A stretch of DNA of 64,000 bases from Strigamia acuminata (taxonomy: Eukaryota > Arthropoda > Chilopoda > Geophilomorpha > Linotaeniidae), in the NCBI GenBank assembly GCA_949358305.1, contig OX442314.1, positions 496,001 through 560,000 of the forward strand, given 5' to 3'. The notes under the pieces were generated by a model. It did no database searches. It worked only from the letters and a program-made list of their open reading frames with translations, and was not told where the DNA came from. Position 1 is the stretch's first letter. Each line of letters opens with the position of its first letter. Positions 1-9,600 of this stretch are shown here, piece after piece. Position numbers and translations under genes: made by a program.

Positions 1-58
1 AGGTGACGAAATGAGGAAATAGAATAATATAAAATGCTAATTTGGTTTGGAAATGAAG

Positions 59-1487
59 GTTGTGCAAGGAAGCGAACCACCTTCCCCTGCGCTGCGACGA
101 GATCGAGCAGAAGCCGGAAGTGCAGTACCGCACGTACATCGAGGATCAGATGACGGACGCGTTGTTGCGGACGTGTCCCCGGTGCAAACGCCGTATCATC
201 AAGGAGTATGGCTGCAACAAGATGACGTGCACGTGCGGCCAACACTTTTGCTATGTATGTCGCGAGGCCATCAAGGACTACAAGCATTTCGACAACGGAA
301 GGTGAGTTTGTGAACAAATGGGTGAAATTGAAATTAAATGAAATCCAATTTTAGGCAAAATATCCAATTTTAGGCCAAAAATCCAATTTTAGGCCAAAAA
401 TCCAATTTTAGGCCAAAAATCCAATTTTAGGCCAAAAATCCAATTTTAGGCCAAAAATCCAATTTTAGGCCAAAAATCCAATTTTAGGCCAAAAATCCAA
501 TTTTAGGCCAAAAATCCAATTTTAGGCCAAAAATCCAATTTTAGTCCAAATATCCAATTTTCAAATAATTCAATTTTCGGCCAAAAATCCAATTTTCCAA
601 ACATCCAAAAAAAATTCAATTTTCCAAAAATCCAATTTTAGACCAAAAATTCAATTTTCCAAAAATCCAATTTTAGACCAAAAATCCAATTTTAGACCAA
701 AAATCCAATTTTAGACCAAAAATCCAATTTTAGACCAAAAATCCAATTTTAGACCAAAAATCCAATTTTAGACCAAAAATCCAATTTTAGACCAAAAATC
801 CAATTTTAGACCAAAAATCCAATTTTAGACCAAAAATCCAATTTTAGACCAAAAATCCAATTTTAGACCAAAAATCCAATTTTAGACCAAAAATCCAATT
901 TTTCAAAAGTCTAATTTCAAGTTAAAAATCCAATTTTCCAAAAATCCAATTTTAGGCCAAAAATATTTCAATTTTCCGAAAATCTCTTTTTAGGCCAAAA
1001 ATCCAATTTTCCAAAAATCCAATTTTAGGCCAAAAATATTTCAATTTCCCAAGAAGCCAATTTCAGGCCATAAATGTACATACTAATTGTATTTGAACGC
1101 AGATGTCCGCAATACTCGAACGACGCTGAACTGCATCGGCTGGAAGTGCAGGAGGGCGCCAAGAAGGCGCGGCAAGACTACGTGCAGGCGCACCCGGAAG
1201 TGCAGACGGTCGAGCTGCGCCACGACCCGACGAAAACGCCGTTCGCGGCCGTGCAGAGGCAGCAGCAGCAGTACGCGCAAGGCGCCGTGCCGATCGTCAA
1301 CGAGCGCGGTCAAATCGTGTTCCAGCGACCACCGCTGCGCCAGCCCCAACAGCCGCTCATTCCCCTCGTGAACGCGGTCCGACCGATACCGATCCGACCC
1401 GTGCTGGCGCGACCAGTGCCGAGGCCCCCGAACAACGCAGCGGCGCAAGCGGCGAACAACGCGGGCGCACAAGGCGCAGGTGCGTAA
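59..1487 (+). CDS. RNF216: RNF216/TRIAD3-like RBR E3 ubiquitin ligase, 3' exons (partial)
   Basis: Exons 59-301 and 1103-1479 (or to the stop at 1485-1487) join in one frame: the first ends AG before gtgagt and the second starts after a cag acceptor, giving Arg. The first exon encodes the end of the IBR zinc finger and RING2. The motif TCPRCKRRIIKEYGC is followed by NKMTCTCGQHFCYVC, and the Cys after Gly is the expected thioester-forming catalytic Cys of RBR ligases. The following acidic/basic helix and Pro/Arg-rich tail (repeated R-P-x-P motifs) fit the tail of RNF216, which ubiquitinates signalling proteins in the cytosol. The 5' part of the gene lies before the window. The terminal exon is ambiguous: either the ORF stops at 1487, or the donor CAG|gtgcgt at 1480 joins the acidic exon at 2185. 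Family assignment is from motif recall. Confidence 0.82.
302..1102 (+). repeat. 19-bp minisatellite filling an RNF216-like intron
   Basis: The intron between the two RNF216-like exons is almost wholly a tandem array of a 19-base unit, CCAATTTTAGGCCAAAAAT. It has two homogenised blocks: a 'TTAGGCC' variant (about 350-540) and a 'TTAGACC' variant (about 630-900). Degenerate copies lie between and after them. Donor gtgagt at 302 and acceptor cag at 1100-1102 are intact. Confidence 0.9.
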
Positions 1488-1860
1488 CTCGTTTCGTTTT
1501 TCGTCCAATTAACGAGGAGGATTTGATTCCGTTTAGCAGGCAACAAACGGAATAACTGAGAGAGAGAGGAGTAGAGGACTCGTCGTCGTAATTGAGTTTT
1601 CTTTTTGTCATCAGAGGGCGTCGTGGTGTCGGAGGATTGAAGAAGCAGAAAGAAAAAATCAATTTTATTCATCTATTCATTGTCGTTCTTTGAAATTGAT
1701 TGCTCATGTACATAGAAAAGAAAAAAAATGATTTTTCTTATTTTCTCGTCTATAAAATAAGAATAAATTAGGGTGAAGCCGATATTGGCCGTAATTATTT
1801 GTCATTTTTAAGGATCGCACCGAATGTTTGTGTTTTTGTTTTAACTTCCGGTGCCCAGTA

Positions 1861-1876
1861 GCGCCACCACTGGTAG
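1861..1876 (-). promoter_or_regulatory. CTCF-like motif
   Basis: The reverse complement reads CCAGTGGTGGCGC, close to the bilaterian CTCF core (AGRKGGCGC). Similar cores occur at 6389 and 14587, each at a gene boundary. Motif match only. Confidence 0.3.
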
Positions 1877-2184
1877 TTTTTAACTAAAATGGATGCCAGA
1901 TTGTCAGGGTCGACTCTAAATCTGCTTCGTTTTTAATTATAAAGCGCTCGATAAATTGTGAAACCAGGCTAATCCTGGATAAAATAAAAATTCCTATCTG
2001 CCCATATATTTTGTTTTTCCATTTTAATGTGGAAAAGTCTATTAGTTTGAGATTTTCGGCGCGCACGAAAAAATCTGCGGTAGTAGCGCACTCTGGCGGC
2101 GATTTGAAAAAGCAATATAAAAGCCTTCTTCAAAAACGTAGTTTTTTCAATTTACTTGTTTTAATTTACTTGTTATTTTGTTAG

Positions 2185-2555
2185 AAGAAGAGGAATACGA
2201 CGAAGAAATATACGAAGAAGTCGACGACGACGGTGGAAGCGATTACCAGAGCGAAACAGACGATGAAGACGAGGACGACGACAGTGGAAGCGATTACCAG
2301 AGCGAAATAGACGAAGAAGACGACGAGGACGACAGTGCAAGCGATTACCAGAGCGAAGTGTCGTTGGACCTTTTTAATTCGTGCATCGATTCAACGGCGA
2401 GCGAATCTGAATGCGAATGTGTTCGAGTGGATGAGTGGAGTGTGGTTCGCTGTCACGACGATGAATCGTACGCGTCGTGTCGGGCCGACGACTCCGATTA
2501 CATCGACGTTGACTCGGACGTCTTCTATTCCGACGACGACATCATTATCGAATAA
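2185..2555 (+). CDS. Acidic terminal exon, probably the RNF216-like C-terminus
   Basis: An open frame encodes about 123 residues dominated by Asp and Glu, with three near-copies of the motif SDYQSE set in acidic runs, then a Ser/Asp-rich end. No ATG precedes it in frame, so it must be spliced. A tttgttag acceptor ends at 2184. Using the donor at 1480, the carried G plus AA forms GAA and keeps this frame exactly. That phase match is my reason for joining it to the RNF216-like gene. The stop is at 2553-2555 and an AATAAA signal follows at 2610. A TATAAAA at about 2114-2120 leaves open a separate transcript. Low-complexity acidic tails evolve fast, so similarity will not settle it. Confidence 0.5.
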
Positions 2556-2609
2556 AATCAAATTGTGTGTATTTTGTTGCAACGACTAACAACTCGCTCT
2601 CATTTCGAA

Positions 2610-2615
2610 AATAAA
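2610..2615 (+). terminator. Polyadenylation signal AATAAA
   Basis: It lies 55 bases after the stop of the acidic exon and before the next gene's ATG at 2763. Confidence 0.6.
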
Positions 2616-2762
2616 AGAAAAGTCAAAGTTGTTGTTCAGTATTTATTGGATTGAGTGAATAATTGATTGCAGTAATTCGGAAAAAATCTCAAACAAATAA
2701 TAGGACCAGTTGGATAAAATTCGGATTAATTCTCATATTCGTAATAGGATCAGTTTGATAAA

Positions 2763-3697
2763 ATGACGAGCAACCGTCCTGTCGCTCTCCCATTGGCCCA
2801 GAAATCGGGCCAACCCCCTCTGGTGGCTGTTGTCGAAAAAGGCGATGTGCTAGTGCTGAGCTACAGAATGCTGCAAATTCAGGTATTTCTGAGGAATTCT
2901 AAACTCCATCTTAATTCTTAATCATCGGGTGGATTGCAGAGAGTTAAGTCGTTATGAATATCACATTGATCCTTAATTGAATGATGCGGCTCAGCGACAA
3001 CGACAACGACATTGTGGAACGTGCGTACATCGACGTTCGAGTTGAATCTTAAAAGGCGGCGACCAAGCGCAAATTGATCAAAAGGTTTGCTTTTTAATTT
3101 TGTGTTTATAAATACGGTAGTTTGATATGTTTCTATTGATTTTTATTAATTTTTATAGTTTTTTTTATTGATTTTTATTAATTTTGATTGGTTTTTATTG
3201 ATTTTTGCTGATTTATCTTGAATTTTATTAATTTTTATTGGTTTTTATTGATTTTTATCATGATTTTTCATTGATTTTTGCTGGTTTATCTTGATTTTTA
3301 TTGGTTTTTATTGACTTTTATTGGTTTTTATTGATTTTTATTGGTTTTTATTGATTCTTATTGGTTTTTATTTATTCTTATTGGTTTTTATTGATTATTA
3401 TCGGTTTTTATTGATTTTTATCATGATTTTTCATTGATTTTTCATTGTTTTGCAGCGATTTCAGCGTGGAAGAGTTTCTAGAAATGTTTCCAGATCCTGA
3501 GAACTATTTTAAAAACCAAGAGCGAGTCGTCAGCCCATCGTACGTGCTGTGGAACATGTCCTCCACTGATGGTAAATTGCTGAAAACAAAATTAGAAAAT
3601 AATTAATAAACTCATTGAAATAATTGCAGGACCGTCGGCTAAGAAAAGTAATCAATCGTATCTGTACTCACAGTCACACATGACATGTATAAAATAA
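2763..3697 (+). CDS. Unrecognised small multi-exon gene (110 residues as modelled)
   Basis: Proposed exons are 2763-2882, 3056-3084, 3456-3571 and 3630-3697; their phases agree and the stop is TAA at 3695. Exon 1 starts MTSNRPVALPLAQ. The 29-base exon 2 encodes AATKRKLIK. Exon 3 encodes DFSVEEFLEMFPDPENYF, a conserved-looking acidic/aromatic block, and the protein ends in Lys. I do not recognise the family. Exon 2 is the weakest: its acceptor (cttaaaag) has a poor pyrimidine tract and an in-frame TAA lies just upstream. Exon 3 has a good ttttgcag acceptor and exon 4 a good attgcag acceptor. AATAAA follows at 3869. Confidence 0.5.
3100..3450 (+). repeat. AT-rich degenerate tandem repeat in intron
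   Basis: Degenerate tandem copies of roughly TTTTTATTGATTTTTATTGG fill the intron between proposed exons 2 and 3 of the small gene at 2763. Confidence 0.8.
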
Positions 3698-4700
3698 TGA
3701 ATGAATTATTAATTCGACAAAATTTAACAAATAGCAGCAGAAAAAAGAAAACCGATTCAAATCTGGCGCTCTTTTGACATCGCGAGCGCATTCTGGCGGT
3801 GGATTTATCAAATGCAATCAACGGCGCTTTAGATAAAGATTTTTGTAAACTTTTATTACTCTAGAATCAATAAACCTTTGGTTGAATTTTCACTTTGTCC
3901 TTGAACATAAATAAATTCTTGATATACATAAACTTACGATGAGCATTTGATCCGTTTATGCCCATTGTATTGCAATAACCAATGAGCGCTCAAGGTTATG
4001 CAATGTGTACGTGCGGCTCTGCACGTCACCACAACGGTAAATTTAGATCGAATTTGATGAAATAAAATGAAATAAAATAACAGAAGTCACCTACGACATT
4101 TTTTTTGAAGCAAAATAATCTCGTGTTAATTTTTTTTCCTATAATAAATAGATTAAATGGATTTTTTCGCTTTATTATTATTATTACATAGAAATAACGA
4201 GTACAAAGTTCGAATGACCTAATCTGTACTTGAGGCCTGGAACCTTCATTTTTTATCCCTTGTTTGTATATTTAGGTCATGGATGCGTGACACGAATCAA
4301 TAACATCTTTCACTTTCATCCGGACTTTCTTTAAATGAAATAAAAAAGATTTTCTTTAATATCAAATAAACAAAACACGACGCCATTTTTTAAAAACCAA
4401 CTTTTCATTTATTACATCATTTTATCACCAGGTTTACAGGCTCGTTCTATTTTTATCAGTATTTACGAAATTTATTATTAATAATTTGTTATTATAAAAA
4501 TGATTTAATTTATTTTTCAAAGATAAACAAACAAAACTAAAATATCTTTAAATGGCCGTTGTTTACTTTCACACACAAATTTCCTGATTGGCCACCATAA
4601 TGGGTGTAGCTCCCAACAGCCAATGGAACGTCGGTACGTCATAAAAGTCAAAGTGAAAACAAGGAAGCTAATGCACACGGTCCCATGTGTTCGTTCTGAG
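3698..4700. other. Intergenic, no gene seen
   Basis: AT-rich sequence with an AATAAA at 3869 closing the upstream gene. Only short spurious open frames are present. Inverted CCAAT boxes (attggcc at 4579, agccaatgg at 4618) mark a likely promoter for the gene at 4794. Confidence 0.5.
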
Positions 4701-4776
4701 TCCACCTCGATGGTTTGGTGAGTAAACACGGCCATTTTATTCATTTAAAAAATCTTTAATTTCGAATTCTTCTTAG
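4575..4776 (+). promoter_or_regulatory. Promoter and 5' UTR intron of the 4794 gene
   Basis: CCAAT boxes in both orientations lie at 4579-4626. A non-coding first exon ends at 4717 (TTG before gtgagtaa) and a short intron ends with ttcttag at 4776, 17 bases before the ATG. Confidence 0.5.
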
Positions 4777-4793
4777 AATTGCAATCGGAATAA

Positions 4794-5207
4794 ATGTCTG
4801 AAACGGAAATCTGCGGCTCGGCGCAGCTGTGTTTCCCGAAAGATCGCTCGTGGTTCCAAGGCCACCTGGTGACGGAGGACGACAGTCAGTTCACCGTGAA
4901 GGGCGTGCGATCCGACACGAACGAGCTGTGCGACGTGTACCGAGTGAGCGTGCACGACCACGAACAGTTTTTCAACTTCAGCCTGCAGAGCGTGATGCGA
5001 ATGAGGAAGCAAAACTGCCGCCTCGAGTCGAAACAGATGAATTTCGAGTCGGTCCGTCGCTACCGAGGCCAACGGGCGGACATCTTGATCCAGTCGTCGC
5101 TTCCGGATTTAGTCGGCCGCGATTTGGACTTGTTTGTCGGTCAAATCAAGATCGTTTTCCATCAGAAACTCACGCCACTCATTCCCTACCCCACGTGGTC
5201 GAGTTAA
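4794..5207 (+). CDS. Unrecognised 137-residue intracellular protein
   Basis: A single coding exon starts MSETEICGSAQLCF and ends in YPTWSS. It is GC-rich with strong third-position bias, unlike the AT-rich flanks, so it is surely coding. No signal peptide or membrane segment is visible. A hydrophobic/aromatic N-terminal half (residues 8-65) resembles a small beta-rich fold. A basic stretch (MRKQNC) precedes the C-terminal half, which holds LVGRDLDLFVGQIKIVF. I do not recognise the family. The ATG is chosen because it follows a 5' UTR splice acceptor and nothing in frame precedes it. AATAAA signals lie at 5354 and 5361, and the gene converges on SMIM12. Confidence 0.75.
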   Translation: MSETEICGSAQLCFPKDRSWFQGHLVTEDDSQFTVKGVRSDTNELCDVYRVSVHDHEQFFNFSLQSVMRMRKQNCRLESKQMNFESVRRYRGQRADILIQSSLPDLVGRDLDLFVGQIKIVFHQKLTPLIPYPTWSS

Positions 5208-5243
5208 AAATATTTTCCGCTCATGCCATCGCTCGATTATTTT

Positions 5244-5591
5244 TAGTTTTTAGATGAGTTTCGACCGGTTTGCTCCGCCATCGCTCGTTTTTATGTATTT
5301 TTAGATGGAATTCGCCCAGCTTTGGGGCATTTTTTTCGTTCTGCGTTGGTTTTAATAAAGAATAAAGCGTTTAATATGATTATTTTACATTGATTTCGCC
5401 ATTTTTACATTAATTTCCAGTTTTTAGATGAGTTTTGACCGGTTTGGTCCGCCATCGCTCGTTTTTATGTCTTTTTAGATGGAATTCGCCCGGTTTTGGG
5501 TCATTTTTTTCGTTCTGCGTTGTTTTTAATAAAGAATTAAGCTTTTTATACGATTATTTCACATTGATTTCGTCATTTTTACATTAATTTC
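5244..5591. repeat. 174-bp tandem duplication carrying the poly(A) region
   Basis: Two copies (about 5244-5417 and 5418-5591) share AGATGAGTTT, CCGCCATCGCTCGTTTTTATG, TTCGTTCTGCGTTG and AATAAAG in the same order at an offset of 174 bases. The second copy runs into the last codons of SMIM12 on the other strand. Confidence 0.85.
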
Positions 5592-5850
5592 CGTTTTCTT
5601 GCGACGCATTTCGGAGGAAAATCGTTTTCGGGATGAATTTTTTGTCTTTGACACTTTGCACGTCCACGTTGAGGATTTCGTCGAGTCGTCGGTCTTCACG
5701 TTCCTCTTTGATGCTTTTCGTCGTATAGGGCGTGTATTTGTCGGACAATACGCCTTCCAAGTGGTAGCCGATGAATCCGACGATGAGCGCGACGGGGAAC
5801 GTCACGTACGGCGCATATGTCCTCAACGCCGCCATTATTAGAGGGAGCAT
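5584..5850 (-). CDS. SMIM12: Small integral membrane protein 12
   Basis: 88 residues. The start MLPLIMAALRTYAPYVTFP aligns position for position with the N-terminus of vertebrate SMIM12, whose signature is RTYAPYVTFPVA followed by a G-x-x-GYHLE turn. One membrane segment covers about residues 12-30 (YVTFPVALIVGFIGYHLE), then a soluble tail with EEREDRRLDE, the family's second conserved block, and an Asn/Lys end. The open frame extends 41 codons further upstream, but the Met at 5850 matches the family start. Biochemical function is unknown. It is convergent with the 4794 gene and divergent from the DDHD1-like gene. Confidence 0.92.
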   Translation of the reverse strand: MLPLIMAALRTYAPYVTFPVALIVGFIGYHLEGVLSDKYTPYTTKSIKEEREDRRLDEILNVDVQSVKDKKFIPKTIFLRNASQENGN

Positions 5851-6670
5851 TCTCGCGAAATGGGCAAATTTGGTTGGAAAAATCTGTGAGAAGATGTCTG
5901 GAGAATATTTTTTCATGTTAAATTGTAAGAATCGTTTCCGTTTTAGACGTTTTACCGTTTTAATAGTGAGCACCGACTTCCATAAACATCCTAGTTGTTG
6001 TCGACATCTAGCGTTGGTTTTGAAAACGAGGCAATAAAAATGTCGTAACTATTTTCTAATAATTGTTTATTTAAATAATGAATTACGTGGCGTTGAGAAA
6101 TAAATTTTTATTTAAAAAGGAAGGAAATAAAGAAAAACGAGTCGAACCGGTATAATTAATTCTGATAAGTAATTACGTAACGTTTGAAAAATGTAATCAG
6201 CAAACGACGCAATGGCGCCCCACAGCGGACTAATAAAATAAACACAATTTTAGCGCATTTATTGAGCATTTATTGAGCATATACTCTAAAAAAAGCACTT
6301 AATAACATAATTGGTGTCGAAATGAAACCAACACACTCGCAAATCAATGCTAAAAAAGAGAAAACCGTGGAATTACGTAAACAGTTGACACTAGATGGCA
6401 TTTAGGGCATTTTCGCCCAACGTGCGCCGTGCTCGGCGAGCCATGATCTCGTATGATCCAGTCCGATCGCTCCGATGACGATAACGATGTAAATCCGCCC
6501 TGTTCTTCGATTTGTAAATATTTTTATACCCGCTAACCACGTGTAAGAGGTAAGTGTTGAAGCAGCGAAACAAAAACATACGTTTGGTGTTTTAAATTCG
6601 ATAGGTCGCCGCTGGAATCTTATTAAATCTCTTCGATCAAATCGCGGTCGAAAAGCGAGACAAACACGTG
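5851..6670. promoter_or_regulatory. Divergent promoter region between SMIM12 and DDHD1-like gene
   Basis: The start codons are 820 bases apart on opposite strands. No further gene is seen. The CTCF-like core CACTAGATGGCA lies at 6389-6400. Whether one or two promoters serve the pair cannot be read from sequence. Confidence 0.5.
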
Positions 6671-9600
6671 ATGAGTTCGCACATTTTTGAGTCAGGGAAG
6701 CCGAGCGACACTCTAATCATATCAAAAGTGGAGGGCAAAGAGCTGAGCAACGAACTGGGCGACAGTTTTTCGGAGCAGCGCAAAAGTGACGTGCACGTGA
6801 TGGGTCGCACGGCCGAAAATTGCTCGTATCGTCTGGACGGAGAAGAGATCGCGGACTCGGACGACGAGGCGAATCCGGCCAACAGTATCATGCTGCACGG
6901 CGCGGGGTTCACGGCCGCTTCGGTGCACGAGACGTTGATGAACCGCAGGTCGGATTCGGACTCGAGTATCAGTAGTTTTACCAATTTGACGTCGGCGTGT
7001 TCGGACAAAATTGAGGAGTTGAAGGCGGAGGAGGTTCGCTGGTTTTATAAACATTATAACGATAAGAAGTGGGTCGCGTTTGTCGGATATGATTCGCTGC
7101 ATTTGGAGGAGAGGTATCGCAATTTGAACCAGGAAACGAAGGAGTGTTTGGATTTGGAGAAGATTTATGTGAGGGGAGGATTGTACGAGACGGATGTCGA
7201 GTCGAGAGTGTGTACTTCGATTTATTGGGCCGGTAATTGATTATTAGCTATTTTTATGAATGAATTCGGTGAGAAAATGAATTTTTCGCAATAAAATTAT
7301 TCAGAGAATGAATTTTTCTCAATAAAATTATTCAGAGAATGAATTTTTCTCAATAAAATTATTCAGAGAATGAATTTTTCTTAATTAAATCATTCAGAAA
7401 TTGAATTTTTCTCAATAAAATTAGTGAGAAAATGAATTTTTCTCAATAAAATTAGTGAGAAAATGAATTTTTCTCAATAAAATTAGTGAGAAAATGAATT
7501 TTTCTCAATAAAATCAGTGAGAAAATGAATTTTTCTCAATAAAATCAGTGAGAAAATGAATTTTTTTTAATAAAATCAGTGAGAAAATGAATTTTGCTCA
7601 ATAAAATTATTCAGAAAATGAATTTTTCTCATTCGTAAAATAAATTTAAATGAATTTAAAATTCGAAATTATAATTTTGTTCTTCTTTTGTTTAGGTGAG
7701 GAGTTTAAAATTATGCGTGCTACGTGGTTTCACGACGGATCGTGGCAGCCTTTGGACGAATGTTCGGCCGAGCAGATTGAAATAGCGCATTTGAAGAAGT
7801 TTCTTGGTTCTAAGTGTTCGGATTACACGCAGTCGACGCCGTCGAAAGGAGCTAAACCTGGTGCGATCATTTAGTTTAGTTTCTTGTTGCAATGATTAAT
7901 TGCTTCTGCTTTTTTTTTTAATTCGGATATTTTGGCTTTTTGTTTGAATTTATTGTATTTTTCTTAGAATTTATTCAATTTTTTAATTTTTGTTTATGTT
8001 TAGTGAGATTTTTGAATTTTCTTTATATTTAGTGAGATTTTTAAATTTTTCTTTATTTCTCTGAATTTTTGAAATGTATAAATTGCGTGTGAAACATTTT
8101 GATTTTTGAATGAATTGTAGTGATTTTGAATGTGCAATTGACGACTTTCCACGTCGATTGGAACGGGCCTCGCGAAGTTTATTTATTCAGTGAAGCGACA
8201 CCATCGAAACTAGTTCGTTCGTTTAGTCAGAGGATTGGCTTACAAAAATGTAAATTAATCTTTTTCTCCTCTACAATATCTAAATTGTAATGTTTTTAAC
8301 AAAATATTTACAGCCGGGTATCGTCTACATCGAGGATATTCGGAGGAAGCCACACTCACTGACAAACCCGCGGACATCACGCATCTTATTTTCGTCATAC
8401 ACGGAATCGGTCAGAAAGGAGAAACGAGCAAAATTATCCGAAATTGCTCAAAGTAAAAATCCATTTTACTCCATTTTGATTTCGTTTTGATGAAAAATAA
8501 CAATTTAAAGCACAAAATATTGCACCGAATATTCGTTTTGTATTCGGCTATTAGGCCTATTCGGACTAAAACCCGAATATTATGTATTTGGCCGAATAAT
8601 GAAATAATTTTGCAGTGTAACAGGATGAATACTAATAATTTAGACAATATACATTGCATTTTCCGAGACAACTTCAGATTTATAGGTCAAAATTGCATTT
8701 TTTATACGAAAAAATTCAATTTTTAATATTAAATTGCAATTATTACCTAAAAAACGCAAATTGTACAATAAAAATTCAATATTTATTTTAAAAATGAAAT
8801 TTTTAAGGCAGTAATTGCATTTTCCAAGTAAAAATTGCTTTTCAGAGGTAACAATTGCACTTTTTAGGCAAAAATCGCTATTTTTAGACAAAAATTGCAT
8901 TTTTTTACGAAAAGGACATTTTAAACTTAAAAAATTAAATTTTTTGGGTAAAAAGAACATTTTAGATCCTAAAAACTGCATTTATTAGACAAAAAGTAAT
9001 TTTTTTAAGCCAAAATTGGCTTTTTTTCAACATAAAAATAATATTCGGTTATTCGGCTTATTGAATATTCGGTGCAACCCTACAAAAAATGTTTTCGACA
9101 TTAATTACTGACTAACTGTAACAATTTTTGACATTCCAGATTGCGTGATGCTGTCACTTTCCTCAAGAAAAAATATTTCCACGCGCTGAAAGAGTCGGAA
9201 GAACGGTCGGAATTTTTCCCGGTCGAATGGAGATCAAATCTGAAGTTAGACGGAGGTTAGTAGCGCTCAAATTGCGTCCATTTGTTCGCGTTTAATCGCT
9301 TTAATCGTTGCAGACACCGTGGAATCGGTGACGCCGCACAAAATTCGAGGTTTGCGCGAACTTTTGAATCGCACGGCGATGGACATCATGTACTACACGA
9401 GTCCCATGTACCGCACCGAAGTAAGACGAGATCCGAGTTAAAGTTTCGTTTGTGTGATTGTTTTTTTTTTTGTAGATCGTCAATTGTTTGTCCAACGAAC
9501 TGAATCGGTTGTACGGAATGTTTTGTCAACGGAATCCGTCGTTCGAGAGCGGCGGCGGCAAAGTGTCGGTTGTTGCGCATTCGCTCGGATGCGTCATCAT

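Noticed and set aside
302-1060. Possible CRISPR array
   Set aside because: Contiguous 19-bp tandem units without unique spacers, in a spliced animal gene.
2178-2184. Start codon for the acidic frame
   Set aside because: The frame has no ATG; the upstream bases are a tttgttag splice acceptor.
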